From Lentzea terrae (lineage in GTDB: Bacteria > Actinomycetota > Actinomycetes > Mycobacteriales > Pseudonocardiaceae): a stretch of DNA of 64,000 nt. The position numbers were made by a program, and so were the translations under genes. The notes beneath the pieces are model-generated. The model saw only the letters and a program-made list of their open reading frames with translations, did no database searches and had not been told where the DNA came from. The stretch spans positions 125,321-189,320 of the forward strand of contig NZ_QFWW01000013.1 of NCBI RefSeq assembly GCF_003265345.1, in the 5' to 3' direction. Every line of letters begins with the position of its first letter. Position 1 is the first letter of the stretch. This document shows positions 8,706 to 18,653 of this stretch, piece after piece.

Positions 8706-9566
8706 GTGTCGATCGAAGTAGCGGTGCATACATCGGCCCAGCTCGGCGAGGGGCCGACGTGGGACCACAGCAGTTCTACGTTGCTGTGGGTGGACATCCT
8801 GGCATCCGAGGTCCACCGCTACGCCCCCGCACGGGACGACGACGCCGTGCTCACGCTCCCTCAGCACGTGGGCGCCGCCAAGCCGCGCTCCCACGGTGGC
8901 ATCGTCTGCAACCTGCGTGACGGCATCGCGCTGATCGACCGCGACGGCACCAAGTCCTGGCTCGTCTACTGGGCCCGCGACGGCGTGCGCGGCAACGACG
9001 CGGGCGTCGACCCGTCGGGCCGCCTGTGGGCCGGCACCATGCGTTACGACCAGGCCGCCGACGAGGGCTGGCTCGCCAGGATCACCGGCGAGGGCGCCGC
9101 GAAGGTCATGGTGGACAAGGTGAACACCAGCAACGGCGTCGGCTGGAGCCCCGACGGCACGCTGATGTACTACATCGACACCCCGACGCGCCGGATCGAC
9201 GTGTTCGACTTCGACAACGCCACCGGAACCCCGAAAAACCGGCGCCCGCTCACCCACGTCGGCCACACCGAGGGCTGGCCGGACGGCCTCACCGTGGACG
9301 CCGACGGGTGCGTGTGGGTCGCGTTGTGGGGCGGGCACGCCGTGCGCCGCTACACCCCGCAAGGCGAGCTCGACCGCGAGATCGCACTGCCGGTCGACCA
9401 GCCGACCGCGTGCTGCTTCGGCGGCCAGGACTTCACCGACCTCTACGTCACGTCGGCGCGCGTCGGCCTGTCGGACCAGGCGCTGATGGACCGGCAGCTG
9501 AACGGCTCGGTGCTCGTGCTGCCCGGCGTCGGCGCGGGCCTGCCTGGCGTTGCCTTCAACGGATGA
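8706..9566 (+). CDS. SMP-30/gluconolactonase/LRE family protein
   Basis: 286 residues of six-bladed beta-propeller type. LGEGPTWDHSSSTLLWVDI holds the first metal ligand Glu, with NDAGVDPSGRLWAGTM, NGVGWSPDGTLMYYIDT and WPDGLTVDADGCVWVALW carrying the Asn and Asp ligands of the divalent cation. The family hydrolyses sugar lactones, and members lie in gluconate or uronate pathways, but no pathway gene is adjacent. The start is GTG 8706. A strong hairpin follows. Confidence 0.85.
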   Translation: MSIEVAVHTSAQLGEGPTWDHSSSTLLWVDILASEVHRYAPARDDDAVLTLPQHVGAAKPRSHGGIVCNLRDGIALIDRDGTKSWLVYWARDGVRGNDAGVDPSGRLWAGTMRYDQAADEGWLARITGEGAAKVMVDKVNTSNGVGWSPDGTLMYYIDTPTRRIDVFDFDNATGTPKNRRPLTHVGHTEGWPDGLTVDADGCVWVALWGGHAVRRYTPQGELDREIALPVDQPTACCFGGQDFTDLYVTSARVGLSDQALMDRQLNGSVLVLPGVGAGLPGVAFNG

Positions 9567-9582
9567 TCGCTGCTCAAGACGC

Positions 9583-9613
9583 GAGCCGACGAGTTAAGAT
9601 CACTCGTCGGCTC
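9583..9613. terminator. Hairpin terminator between SMP-30 gene and cysM
   Basis: A perfect 12-bp stem GAGCCGACGAGT / ACTCGTCGGCTC with a 7-base loop lies 16 bases after the SMP-30 stop. There is no clear U tract, as is common in high-GC actinobacteria. Confidence 0.7.
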
Positions 9614-9632
9614 AACATCTGGGGGATGAGTT

Positions 9633-9668
9633 ATGAGCGAAGATCTCGCGTGGAAGGGCGCCCTGTAA
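9633..9668 (+). CDS. Possible 11-residue peptide or gene relic
   Basis: An ATG preceded by GGGGGATGAGTT (a strong ribosome site) opens a frame of only 11 codons, MSEDLAWKGAL. It sits between the hairpin and the end of cysM. It may be the 5' relic of a lost gene rather than a functional peptide. Confidence 0.2.
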   Translation: MSEDLAWKGAL

Positions 9669-9675
9669 CGGGTTT

Positions 9676-10906
<1,231 letters not shown>

Positions 10907-10934
10907 GATGGTTCTACCTCCGGGGAAACGTAAC

Positions 10935-11345
10935 TCAGGACTCGATGATCTTGACCGGTTCCTCGGTCACGACACCGTCGACGATGCGGTACGACCGCAG
11001 CTCGTACTCGATCGGATCACGCGTGGAGACCAGCACGTAGTGCGCCTGGGGCTCGTTCGCGAACTTGATGTCCGTGCGGGACGGGTAGGCCTCCGTCGCG
11101 GTGTGCGAGTGGTAGATGACCACCGCTTCCTCGTCGTTGGCCTGCATCTCGCGGTACACCTTGAGCTGCTCGGCGGCGTCGAACCGGTAGAACGTCGGCG
11201 ACCGCTCCGCGTTCTCCATCTCGATGATGCGCTCAGGGCGGTCGGAGCCCTCGGGCCCCGCGATCTGCCCGCACGCCTCGTCGGGATGGTCGCGGCGCGC
11301 GTGGGCCACCATCGCGTCCACCAGGTCACGGCGAATCACCAGCAC
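10935..11345 (-). CDS. mec: CysO-cysteine peptidase Mec (JAMM/MPN metalloprotease)
   Basis: 136 residues. VIYHSHTATEAYPSRTD is the JAMM motif (HxH-x7-S-x2-D) that binds zinc, with the upstream catalytic Glu in the PDEACGQIAG region. It releases cysteine from the CysO C-terminus after CysM acts. First gene of the mec-cysO-cysM unit. Upstream, TCTCG-GTATG-CGAGA at 11376-11390 is a small inverted repeat that could be its operator. Confidence 0.93.
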   Translation of the reverse strand: MLVIRRDLVDAMVAHARRDHPDEACGQIAGPEGSDRPERIIEMENAERSPTFYRFDAAEQLKVYREMQANDEEAVVIYHSHTATEAYPSRTDIKFANEPQAHYVLVSTRDPIEYELRSYRIVDGVVTEEPVKIIES

Positions 11346-11412
11346 GTACTCAATCCTACGGGCTGACGAGAGTTGTCTCGGTATGCGAGATACCCGCCTC
11401 GAACAGCTTGTT

Positions 11413-11429
11413 TTAGCCCTGGCTAATAT
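11413..11429 (+). promoter_or_regulatory. ArsR-type operator overlapping a -10 box
   Basis: TTAGCC-CT-GGCTAA (11413-11426) is a perfect palindrome overlapping TAATAT (11424-11429), a near-consensus -10 hexamer about 18 bases before the arsR start. The layout fits autorepression by the ArsR-family product. Confidence 0.5.
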
Positions 11430-11446
11430 TAGTCGTAGCTACTACA

Positions 11447-11818
11447 GTGCCTGCTGTGCACGCGTTCGACGTACTCGGCGACCCGGTCCGCCGCAGGATC
11501 CTGGAGCTGCTCGCCACGGGTGAGCGGGCGGCCGGTGACGTCGGCGCCGCGGTGCAGGCCGAGTTCGGGATCACCCAGTCCGCCGTCTCGCAGCACCTCA
11601 AGGTGTTGCGGTCGAACGGGTTCGTCCAGGTCAGACCGGAGGGTGCCCGGCGGGTGTACGCGGTGGCGCCGGACCCGCTGCAGGAGATCGACGCGTGGCT
11701 CGACCACTTCCGGCGGTTCTGGGAACCGCACCTCGACGCGCTCGCGACCGAGTTGGCGCGCGGGAAGCGTGAGCGCCGGCTTCAGGAGGAGGCAGACCGT
11801 GACGGACCGCAGCTATGA
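11447..11818 (+). CDS. ArsR family transcriptional regulator
   Basis: 123 residues, winged helix. FDVLGDPVRRRILELLATG opens the domain and ITQSAVSQHLKVLRSNGFVQVR is the recognition helix region; no cysteine-rich metal site is seen. It overlaps the next gene (SRPBCC/AHSA1) by 20 bases. ArsR-AHSA1 pairs are common in actinobacteria, where the regulator usually controls the pair. The start may be GTG 11447 or GTG 11456. Confidence 0.88.
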   Translation: MPAVHAFDVLGDPVRRRILELLATGERAAGDVGAAVQAEFGITQSAVSQHLKVLRSNGFVQVRPEGARRVYAVAPDPLQEIDAWLDHFRRFWEPHLDALATELARGKRERRLQEEADRDGPQL

Positions 11819-12296
11819 GGACGGGAAGCTCGTCATCCGGCGGCACTACAAGGCGGACCGGGAGGACGTCTGGGACGCCATCACCTCGCCGGAACGCCTG
11901 GTCCGCTGGTTCCTGCCGATATCCGGCGACCTGCGGGAAGGCGGGCGCTACCAGCTGGAGGGCAACGCGGGCGGCGAGATCGTCCGCTGCGACCGGCCCA
12001 GCGAAATCGGCCTGACCTGGGAAATCGGTGAGATGAACACCGACGTGCTCGTGCGCCTCGAAGCGGACGGCGAGTCCACGATCCTCACGTTGACGCACTC
12101 CCCCATGCCCGGTGAGTTCGTCCCCGGCACCGGCGTCGGCTGGGAGCTCGGGCTCATCGCGCTGGAGAAGTACCTCGCCGACGAGCTGCCGGAGGGACGC
12201 GCCGTCGACTGGATCGCGGCATCGGCGCCGGAAGACCTGGCGGCGGCGCAGCAACTCGCAGAACAGATCGCCGGGGAATGGGTCGAGGAGCTCTGA
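11799..12296 (+). CDS. SRPBCC domain protein (AHSA1/START-like)
   Basis: 165 residues. KADREDVWDAITSPERLVRWFLP is the typical N-terminal strand-helix of AHSA1-type SRPBCC proteins, which form a hydrophobic ligand pocket. The ligand is not predictable. The GTG start at 11799 is supported by CAGGAGGA just upstream. Second gene of the ArsR unit; its stop overlaps the next start (TGATG). Confidence 0.8.
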   Translation: MTDRSYEDGKLVIRRHYKADREDVWDAITSPERLVRWFLPISGDLREGGRYQLEGNAGGEIVRCDRPSEIGLTWEIGEMNTDVLVRLEADGESTILTLTHSPMPGEFVPGTGVGWELGLIALEKYLADELPEGRAVDWIAASAPEDLAAAQQLAEQIAGEWVEEL

Positions 12297-12721
12297 TGAG
12301 GTTCACCAAGGAAGTCGTGCTCGACAAGCCGATCGACCAGGTGCGGGTGCTCACGGCCGACCCGGCCCACCTGCACGAGTGGCAGCCGGACCTGGTCAGC
12401 ATCACCCAGCACAGCGAGACGCCCGGCGTGGCCGGCTCCACGGCGACCCTCACCTACCGCAGGTTCAAGCTCGAAGAGACCGTCCTCGCCGCGACCGCCG
12501 ACGAACGGACCTCCCGCTACGAAACGCGCGGAATGGTCCACACGATCACCAACCGCTACACGGCGCTCGCGGACGGACGCACCAAGCTGATGTGCGCCAA
12601 CGAGATCGAGCTCTCAGGTCTGCTGAAGCTCGGCCGGAAGGTGCTCGAGAAGTCGTTGCGCGAGCAGGCTGAGCGCAACATCGACAACTTCAAGGCGTTC
12701 ATCGACAACGCAGCGCTTTGA
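12296..12721 (+). CDS. SRPBCC family protein
   Basis: 141 residues. FTKEVVLDKPIDQVRVLTADPAHLHEWQPDLVS is a SRPBCC-type N-terminus, distinct in sequence from the preceding paralogue. The start codon shares an A with the previous stop, indicating coupled translation. Probably a lipid- or small-molecule-binding protein; function unknown. The last 23 bases overlap a convergent hypothetical gene. Confidence 0.75.
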   Translation: MRFTKEVVLDKPIDQVRVLTADPAHLHEWQPDLVSITQHSETPGVAGSTATLTYRRFKLEETVLAATADERTSRYETRGMVHTITNRYTALADGRTKLMCANEIELSGLLKLGRKVLEKSLREQAERNIDNFKAFIDNAAL

Positions 12722-12950
12722 CCAGGCACCACATGGCGGCGGCGAGTGCGCCGAGCCGGAGCACGCCGCCACGGCGTTCCTGCTCGGAGAGGGACGCCCA
12801 CTCGGCGACTTCCACCGCCATCGCCGTGCTGGTGGCGCCGATCGCGACGCGCAGCAACGCGGTGTTGCGGCCGTGCAGCGGGTGGCGGCGGACTGGCGGG
12901 GGCACGAGCTCGGCGACGACACCGGCGGCCTGGTCGATCACATCGGTCAT
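12699..12950 (-). CDS. Small hypothetical protein
   Basis: 83 residues from ATG 12950, with weakly hydrophobic stretches LLRVAIGATSTAMAVEVAEW and LGALAAAMWCLVKAL that could be one or two membrane-associated helices. No family recognised. It lies directly upstream (18 bases) of the P1 peptidase gene on the same strand, which supports it as a real gene. Confidence 0.45.
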   Translation of the reverse strand: MTDVIDQAAGVVAELVPPPVRRHPLHGRNTALLRVAIGATSTAMAVEVAEWASLSEQERRGGVLRLGALAAAMWCLVKALRCR

Positions 12951-12968
12951 GCCCGGTGGGCTACCCAC

Positions 12969-13880
12969 TCAGAGGTCGCGGAAAGCAGTCACGCCGTTCA
13001 ACGTCGTCGCCTCGCGCGTGCCCGACACGATGGCCTCCGCGAACATCTCCGCGGCGGCCGCGCACAGGGCGTCCAACGCGAACGGACGTGGCTCCGCCAG
13101 TGGCACGGCACCCGTGGCCAGCGCGAACACCGTGTCGCCGTCGAACATCGAGTGGGCGGGCCGCACCGCGCGGGCAAGTCCGTCCTGCGCGGCCATCGCG
13201 AGCCGCTGACACTCCGCTTTGGACAGTGCCGCGTCCACCGCCACCACGCCGATCGTGGTGTTGAGGCCTTCCGGCTTGCGTTCGGGCAACGCGACGGCCG
13301 AGGTGCCCAGCGCCGACAACCACGGCAACCCCGTTGTGCGGTCGACGACTTCGCCGGCCGCGTTCACGACGGCCAACGCACCCACCTGGTGTGCACCGAC
13401 CGAAGTCGAAGCGGTTCCGACGCCGCCCTTCAACGAACCGACCCGCGCGCCGGCACCCGCGCCGACGCAGCCAAGAGCGAACTCGGCAGACGCTGCTGCA
13501 CAAGCTTCGTAACCGAACGACGAATCCGGTCGGTTGCCCCACGACGACATCGGCAGGTCGAAGATCACCGCACCCGGCACGATCGGCACCACGTGGTGCG
13601 GCTGAGCGCCCACCTGGAAACCGATCGACCGCTCCGACAGCCACCGCATCACGCCGTCCGCGGCCGCGAGCCCGTACGCCGAACCGCCGCTCAGGCAGAT
13701 GGCGTGCACCTGCTGGACCAGGTTCGCCGGGTCCAGCAGGTCGGTCTCGCGCGTTCCTGGTGCACCACCACGGCCGTCAACAGCCCCGACCGCACCAGAA
13801 GGAACCAGCACGACGGTGGTCCCGGTCGCCCAGCCGGGCTCGATCCGGTGGTGATGGCCGACCAGCACGCCGGGAATCAC
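12969..13880 (-). CDS. P1 family peptidase (DmpA/NylC-type N-terminal nucleophile hydrolase), Rv1333-like
   Basis: 303 residues. The self-cleaving family motif is seen as EGLNTTIGVVAVDA at about residue 207, where Asn-Thr matches the NylC cleavage site that exposes the nucleophilic Thr. SGGSAYGLAAADGVM and LKGGVGTAS are further family signatures. It forms an operon with DUF2017 and clpS (4-base overlap with DUF2017), the order known in mycobacteria. Probable amide or peptide hydrolase; natural substrate unknown. Confidence 0.88.
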   Translation of the reverse strand: MIPGVLVGHHHRIEPGWATGTTVVLVPSGAVGAVDGRGGAPGTRETDLLDPANLVQQVHAICLSGGSAYGLAAADGVMRWLSERSIGFQVGAQPHHVVPIVPGAVIFDLPMSSWGNRPDSSFGYEACAAASAEFALGCVGAGAGARVGSLKGGVGTASTSVGAHQVGALAVVNAAGEVVDRTTGLPWLSALGTSAVALPERKPEGLNTTIGVVAVDAALSKAECQRLAMAAQDGLARAVRPAHSMFDGDTVFALATGAVPLAEPRPFALDALCAAAAEMFAEAIVSGTREATTLNGVTAFRDL

Positions 13881-14434
13881 GGCATCATCGCCTCGACCAG
13901 GGTGTCCTGCACCCAGGTGAGCCAGTGGTAGACGCCGAGGTGCGGCGATCTGGGGTCCTCCGGCGGCAGCTCGTCCGGCATGTCCTCGGTGACGTCCAGA
14001 GCCGTGCCCAGCGCGAGCCGCACGTCGTTCAACGACGCGAGCCAGGCCTCGGCCTCACCGATCGACAGCCTGATCTCACCGCCGTCGGGCGAGCAGGTCT
14101 GCAGCACGATCTCGGCCGCACCTGTCTTGTGGTCCAGAAGCTCCGGCTCGTGCAACGACCGCAGCGCCGCCGCCGAGTTGACCTCGTCGGGGTCCGGCGC
14201 GTCGTCGTCCAGCCGGTGGAAGTCGGGCAGAAGCCTGCCCAGAATGGGATCGTCGGGTGCTTCCGACGATCCTGTTCTGATGCCGGTCAGCTCGGCGAGC
14301 TCGTCCTGGGGCGCTTCTTCCGCGCGGGCCAGCAGCATGTCCTGGATCTGGCTGACCAGACCCCGTACGACTGCGGCCTCCTGGCGGTCCAGTCTCCCGA
14401 TGACGACGTCGCCGTCGCGGATCCACCGCTTCAC
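13877..14434 (-). CDS. DUF2017 protein
   Basis: About 185 residues starting at GTG 14434 ([20 protein letters not shown]), which overlaps the clpS stop by 4 bases. Acidic and helical, with no recognised catalytic motif. DUF2017 genes sit directly downstream of clpS in most actinobacteria, so a role around ClpS/Clp proteolysis is a fair guess but unproven. Longer in-frame starts would run through clpS and are rejected. Confidence 0.85.
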   Translation of the reverse strand: MKRWIRDGDVVIGRLDRQEAAVVRGLVSQIQDMLLARAEEAPQDELAELTGIRTGSSEAPDDPILGRLLPDFHRLDDDAPDPDEVNSAAALRSLHEPELLDHKTGAAEIVLQTCSPDGGEIRLSIGEAEAWLASLNDVRLALGTALDVTEDMPDELPPEDPRSPHLGVYHWLTWVQDTLVEAMMP

Positions 14435-14730
14435 GAGGCCCGCTGCATGGTCGCCCAGAGCCCTGCCGCGTGGAGCTTCGCCACGTCGGCCTCCACCTTG
14501 TCCTTGGTGCCCGATGTCACGATCGCCTTGCCCTTGTGGTGCACGTCGAGCATCAGCTTGGTCGCCTTGTCCCTGCTGAACCCGAACAGCTTCTGGAACA
14601 CGTACGTCACGTAGGACATGAGGTTGACCGGGTCGTTCCAGACCACGGTCTGCCACGGTCGGTCCTCGGCGGCGATCTCCTCGCCGACGGCCTCCGGCTG
14701 CGTCCGTTCCTGTTCGACGGGCGTGGTCAT
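14431..14730 (-). CDS. clpS: ATP-dependent Clp protease adaptor ClpS
   Basis: 99 residues from ATG 14730. [25 protein letters not shown] is the N-end-rule binding core, with the conserved DPVN and the hydrophobic pocket residues, and HHKGKAIV follows. ClpS delivers substrates with bulky N-terminal residues to ClpAP/ClpCP. The 79-base region to divergent pncB carries both promoters. Confidence 0.95.
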   Translation of the reverse strand: MTTPVEQERTQPEAVGEEIAAEDRPWQTVVWNDPVNLMSYVTYVFQKLFGFSRDKATKLMLDVHHKGKAIVTSGTKDKVEADVAKLHAAGLWATMQRAS

Positions 14731-14809
14731 ACCGCCAATGGTGTCATGTTCGCCGCAGTGGCGGAGACCGCATGCGGCTAAACCGGATGCGACCTTAGGG
14801 TTGGCGACC

Positions 14810-16099
14810 ATGAACTCGACGGCGTTGCTGACCGACCACTACGAGCTGACCATGCTCGCGGCCGCGCTGCGTGACGGGACCGGTGACCGTCCGTGCGTGT
14901 TCGAGGTCTTCGCCCGCAGGCTTCCCGACGGCCGCCGCTACGGCGTGGTCGCGGGCGTCAACAGGCTGCTGGAGGCGATCGAGAACTTCCGCTTCGGCGA
15001 GGAGGAGATCGACCAGTTGCGCCGCAACGCCGTGGTCGACGACTCGACGCTGGCCTGGCTCGCGAACTACCGGTTCTCCGGTGAGATCGACGGTTATCCG
15101 GAGGGCGAGCTGTACTTCCCCGGTTCACCGATCCTCACGGTGCGCGCGTCGTTCGCCGAGGGCGTGGTGCTGGAGACGCTCGCGCTCTCGATCCTCAACC
15201 ACGACAGCGCGATCGCGTCCGCCGCCGCCCGCATGGTGACCGCGGCGAACGGCCGACGCATGATCGAGATGGGCTCGCGCCGCACGCACGAGGAAGCCGC
15301 CGTGGCGTGTGCCCGTGCGTCTTACTTGGCGGGCTTCACCGCGACGTCGAACCTCGAAGCAGGCCGCCGCCACGGCATCCCGACGGCCGGCACGTGCGCG
15401 CACGCGTTCACATTGCTGCACGACAGTGAAGAAGAAGCCTTCCGCAGCCAGGTCGAGGCGCTGGGCGTCGGCACGACGTTGCTGGTCGACACCTACGACA
15501 TCACCGAGGGCATCAAGACCGCCGTCGCGGTCGCGGGGCCCGATCTCGGTGCGATCCGGATCGACTCGGGTGATCTCGGCGTCATGGCCAGGCAGGCTCG
15601 CGACCTGCTCGACTCGCTGGGTGCCCGCAACACCCGGATCGTCGTGTCCAGCGACCTCGACGAGTACGCGATCGCCGCCCTGCGCGCCGAGCCCGTGGAC
15701 GCGTACGGCGTGGGCACCTCGGTGGTGACCGGGTCCGGCGCGCCGACCGCGGGCATGGTCTACAAGCTGGTCGAGGTCGACGGCAAGCACGTCGAGAAGC
15801 GCAGCACGTCCAAGCAGTCGCGCGGCGGCTGGAAGAAGGCGTTGCGGCGGCACAAGGACACCGGCACGGCGCTGGAGGAGGTCGTGTTCCAGGCGTCCGC
15901 CGATCCCGGCCTCGGCCCGTACGACCGGCTCGTGCAGATCCCGCTGATGCGCGCTGGACAGATCTCGCCGGAGGTCCCCACGCTGGAGCAGAGCCGCGAA
16001 CGGCTGCGCGCGGCACTGGTGAGCGTGCCGTGGGAAGGCCTCAAGCTCTCGCGCGGTGAGCCCGCGATCCCGACGGTCTACCTGGAGGAGTCCCGATGA
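14810..16099 (+). CDS. pncB: Nicotinate phosphoribosyltransferase
   Basis: 429 residues. It condenses nicotinate with PRPP in NAD salvage. [18 protein letters not shown] opens the protein, [19 protein letters not shown] (about residue 245) and SSDLDEYAI are the PRPP and phosphate-binding parts, and [13 protein letters not shown] follows. It overlaps pncA by 4 bases (ATGA), giving a two-gene nicotinamide-to-NaMN unit. It corresponds by position to Rv1330. Confidence 0.96.
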   Translation: MNSTALLTDHYELTMLAAALRDGTGDRPCVFEVFARRLPDGRRYGVVAGVNRLLEAIENFRFGEEEIDQLRRNAVVDDSTLAWLANYRFSGEIDGYPEGELYFPGSPILTVRASFAEGVVLETLALSILNHDSAIASAAARMVTAANGRRMIEMGSRRTHEEAAVACARASYLAGFTATSNLEAGRRHGIPTAGTCAHAFTLLHDSEEEAFRSQVEALGVGTTLLVDTYDITEGIKTAVAVAGPDLGAIRIDSGDLGVMARQARDLLDSLGARNTRIVVSSDLDEYAIAALRAEPVDAYGVGTSVVTGSGAPTAGMVYKLVEVDGKHVEKRSTSKQSRGGWKKALRRHKDTGTALEEVVFQASADPGLGPYDRLVQIPLMRAGQISPEVPTLEQSRERLRAALVSVPWEGLKLSRGEPAIPTVYLEESR

Positions 16100-16635
16100 C
16101 CAAGGCCCTGATCGTCGTCGACGTGCAGAACGACTTCTGCGAGGGCGGCTCGCTGGCCGTCTCCGGTGGAGCGGCCGTCGCGGCAGCCATCTCCCAGCAC
16201 ATCGCTTCGTCGTCGTACGACCACGTCGTGGCGACGCGGGACTACCACGTGGATCCGGGTGCGCACTTCGCGGAGACGCCGGACTACGTGGACACCTGGC
16301 CCGCGCACTGCGTGGCCGGGACGCCCGGTGCGTCGTTCCACCCGGAGCTGGACGTCTCCGCGGTGGAGCAGGTCTTCTCGAAGGGCCGGTTCGCCGCCGC
16401 CTACTCGGGTTTCGAGGCGGAGAACGACCTCGCGGGGTGGTTGACGGACCGGGGCGTGACCGATGTGGACGTCGTCGGCATCGCGACCGACCACTGCGTC
16501 CGCGCCACCGCCCTGGACGCGCAACGCAACGGCTTCCGCACCACGGTGCTGGTCGAGTTGACTGCGGCCGTTGCGCAGAACACCCGCGACGCCGCCCTGT
16601 CCGAGCTGCGCGCCGCGGGTGTCGGTGTTGCTTAA
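16096..16635 (+). CDS. pncA: Nicotinamidase
   Basis: 179 residues of the isochorismatase-like hydrolase fold. The catalytic triad is visible as Asp in VVDVQNDFCEGG, Lys in VFSKGRFAAAYSGF and Cys in ATDHCVRATALDAQ. It deaminates nicotinamide to nicotinate, the substrate of PncB encoded just upstream. PncA also activates pyrazinamide in mycobacteria. Confidence 0.95.
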   Translation: MTKALIVVDVQNDFCEGGSLAVSGGAAVAAAISQHIASSSYDHVVATRDYHVDPGAHFAETPDYVDTWPAHCVAGTPGASFHPELDVSAVEQVFSKGRFAAAYSGFEAENDLAGWLTDRGVTDVDVVGIATDHCVRATALDAQRNGFRTTVLVELTAAVAQNTRDAALSELRAAGVGVA

Positions 16636-17288
16636 GGCGTTGGCGTGCAGGCCGTGGTGCCGACGGTGATGCTGCCCGTGTAGCCGGACGACGGTTCGAA
16701 GGTGATCTTCAGCAGCGTCATGCTGATGCTGCCGTCGTTCGGCACCGGGAACACGGTGTCGGTGAACTTGGCCTTGGCGAGCACGGTTCCGGTGCTGGCC
16801 TTGACCTCGTGCACGTAGCCGGACGGGATCTGCTGCGGCAGCCCGGTCCAGCCGGACATCCCCTTGAGCTCCCAGCCGGCCGCGGTGCCGGCGTCGGTGG
16901 CCTCGCAGGTGATCTTCCACTCGCCGATCTTGAGCCGCGGGCCCTTCGCGGCGACGAGCGCGGACAGCTCGAACGCCTTGCCGACGGCCACCGACCTGGT
17001 CTTGGTGATGAACTCATCCGGGTTCACGACCTCGGTCGTGCAGGTGGAGCTGGTCTCACCGATCTTCAGCCCGCTCTTGCTCACCGCGGGGCTGCTGCCG
17101 GTGACGGTGCCCGCCTGCTCGGGGTTGACGTTGCACACCGCGAGCGGCTCGACCTTGAACGTCTGGTCCGCCTTGGCGAAGTCGGCCGAACCGGAGGACG
17201 CGGTGCCGGGTGGGTTGCTGGCGAGTGCGGGGGCCGCGGTCGCCAACGTCAACGCGACCACCGCCCCTGCGACCAAATTCTTGCGCAC
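16632..17288 (-). CDS. Secreted protein related to choice-of-anchor P-type proteins, no C-terminal anchor
   Basis: 218 residues from GTG 17288, chosen because GGGGAGAAGG precedes it. The N-terminus is a Sec signal (LVAGAVVALTLATAAPALAS). Four cysteines are spaced as two likely disulfides. The last ~40 residues (NDGSISMTLLKITF ... ITVGTTAC) resemble the corresponding part of the anchored protein at 18855-19619 (NDGSLTVNAIHIKLL ... VIISSATC), so the two are probably related, but this one ends before any membrane segment. Function unknown; it belongs with the exosortase island. Confidence 0.65.
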   Translation of the reverse strand: MRKNLVAGAVVALTLATAAPALASNPPGTASSGSADFAKADQTFKVEPLAVCNVNPEQAGTVTGSSPAVSKSGLKIGETSSTCTTEVVNPDEFITKTRSVAVGKAFELSALVAAKGPRLKIGEWKITCEATDAGTAAGWELKGMSGWTGLPQQIPSGYVHEVKASTGTVLAKAKFTDTVFPVPNDGSISMTLLKITFEPSSGYTGSITVGTTACTPTP

Positions 17289-17414
17289 TGTTGCCTTCTC
17301 CCCTATGGCTCGAATTCCCACCGCCCGATAATGGTTGTGCGGCGTGATGCTGATAACGGATCCGCACTCACGTCACCCATTCGTGAATTCGCGATTACCC
17401 GACCGGGTGACAAG

Positions 17415-18587
17415 TCAGTGCACGCCCACGAGCGTGGCGAACGGCTCCCGGCGCGGTAAAGCAGTCGGCAGTCCCGCCAACCTCTCCAGCGCGAAGCACA
17501 CCCGGACCGCGGCACGCCCGTCGCCGAACGGGTTGCGCCCCAGCGGAAGCCGCAGCCGGGAGCCGAGCACCCAGCCCGCTTCGGCGAGGATGCGGGTGGT
17601 GTCCGTGCCGACGAGCCAGGCGCACCCGGCGTCGACGGCGAGCATGCGTTCGGTGGTCTCCCGCAGCACCAGCACCGGCACGCCGAACGTGGGCGCTTCC
17701 TCCTGGATGCCACCGGAGTCGGTCAGGACCAGGGCCGCGCGGCGCAGCACCCGCACGAGGTCCGGGTAGTCCAACGGATCGGTGATGACGACTCGCTCGT
17801 GACCGCCGAGCAGTGACACGACCTGTTCGCGCACACCGGGGTTCGGATGCGCGGGGATCAGCACGTGCACGTCGGGGTGGCGGTCGGCGATCGAGCGCAC
17901 GGCGTTCAGCACGCGCATCAGCGGACGGCCCCACGACTCGCGGCGGTGCACCGTGAGGAGCACGAGCCGGCCACCGGTTGCGTCCAGAGTGCGTTCCAGC
18001 GCAACCAGATCCGGGCTGGAGGCGGGAAGGTCCGCCGACGCCACGCGCTGCACGGCGTCGACGACGGTGTTGCCGGTGACGACGATGTGGCTGTCCGGCA
18101 GGGACTCCGTGTTCAACGCGTTGGCGGCGTCGTCGGTCGGCGCGAGGTGCAGCGAGGTGATGCGGGAGATCATCTGCCGGTTCCCCTCCTCGGGGAACGG
18201 ACCGTAGAGGTCGCCGGTGCGCAGACCGGCTTCGAGGTGTGCCACGGGAATGCCGCGCCAGAACGACGCCAGCGCCGCGGCCAGCGTCGTCGTCGTGTCG
18301 CCCTGCACGAGGGTGACCGCGGGGTCGCGTTCCTCGAGCACGGCGTCGAACTCGGGCAGCAGCCGGGAGACCAGCTCGGCCTGGGTGCCGTTGACCCTGG
18401 GCACGTCCAGCCGCACATCGGGCACCAGGTCGAACGCGCCCAGCGCCTGCTCGACCATGCCGGAGTGCTGTCCGCTGTGGACGATCGTGGGGCGGAGGCC
18501 GGGGTGCCCCCGCAACGCGATGGCGACCGGGGCGATCTTCACGGCTTCTGGCCGCGTACCGGCCACCAGCAGAACTTCTTTGCTCAC
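17415..18587 (-). CDS. wecB: UDP-N-acetylglucosamine 2-epimerase (non-hydrolysing)
   Basis: 390 residues of GT-B-like fold. VLLVAGTRPEAVKIAPV at the N-terminus, HLEAGLRTGDLYGPFPEEGNRQMIS in the middle and LTDSGGIQEEAPTFGVPVLVLR near residue 290 are the canonical motifs. It interconverts UDP-GlcNAc and UDP-ManNAc for surface polysaccharide. Standing inside the exosortase island, with a processive GT2 nearby, it probably supplies a sugar for a surface glycan; that link is inferred. The GTG start follows AGAGAGGA. Confidence 0.93.
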   Translation of the reverse strand: MSKEVLLVAGTRPEAVKIAPVAIALRGHPGLRPTIVHSGQHSGMVEQALGAFDLVPDVRLDVPRVNGTQAELVSRLLPEFDAVLEERDPAVTLVQGDTTTTLAAALASFWRGIPVAHLEAGLRTGDLYGPFPEEGNRQMISRITSLHLAPTDDAANALNTESLPDSHIVVTGNTVVDAVQRVASADLPASSPDLVALERTLDATGGRLVLLTVHRRESWGRPLMRVLNAVRSIADRHPDVHVLIPAHPNPGVREQVVSLLGGHERVVITDPLDYPDLVRVLRRAALVLTDSGGIQEEAPTFGVPVLVLRETTERMLAVDAGCAWLVGTDTTRILAEAGWVLGSRLRLPLGRNPFGDGRAAVRVCFALERLAGLPTALPRREPFATLVGVH

Positions 18588-18615
18588 CGTTGTCCTCTCT
18601 CGGGGAGACCGGGAG

Positions 18616-18649
18616 GCCCGCCTGGGACCGGGGGCAACCCCAGGCGGGC
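18616..18649 (-). terminator. Hairpin between the LAVTG peptide gene and wecB
   Basis: Perfect 11-bp stem GCCCGCCTGGG / CCCAGGCGGGC with a 12-base loop. It probably ends or attenuates transcription of the two surface-protein genes before wecB. Confidence 0.65.
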
Positions 18650-18653
18650 TCTG

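Noticed and set aside
9633-9668. Leader peptide attenuator for cysM
   Set aside because: It is on the strand opposite to cysM and cannot act as its leader.
17380-17400. Palindrome-like ATTCGTGAATTCGCGATTA as exosortase-type promoter box
   Set aside because: Imperfect, and no equivalent could be found in the divergent xrtP promoter region.
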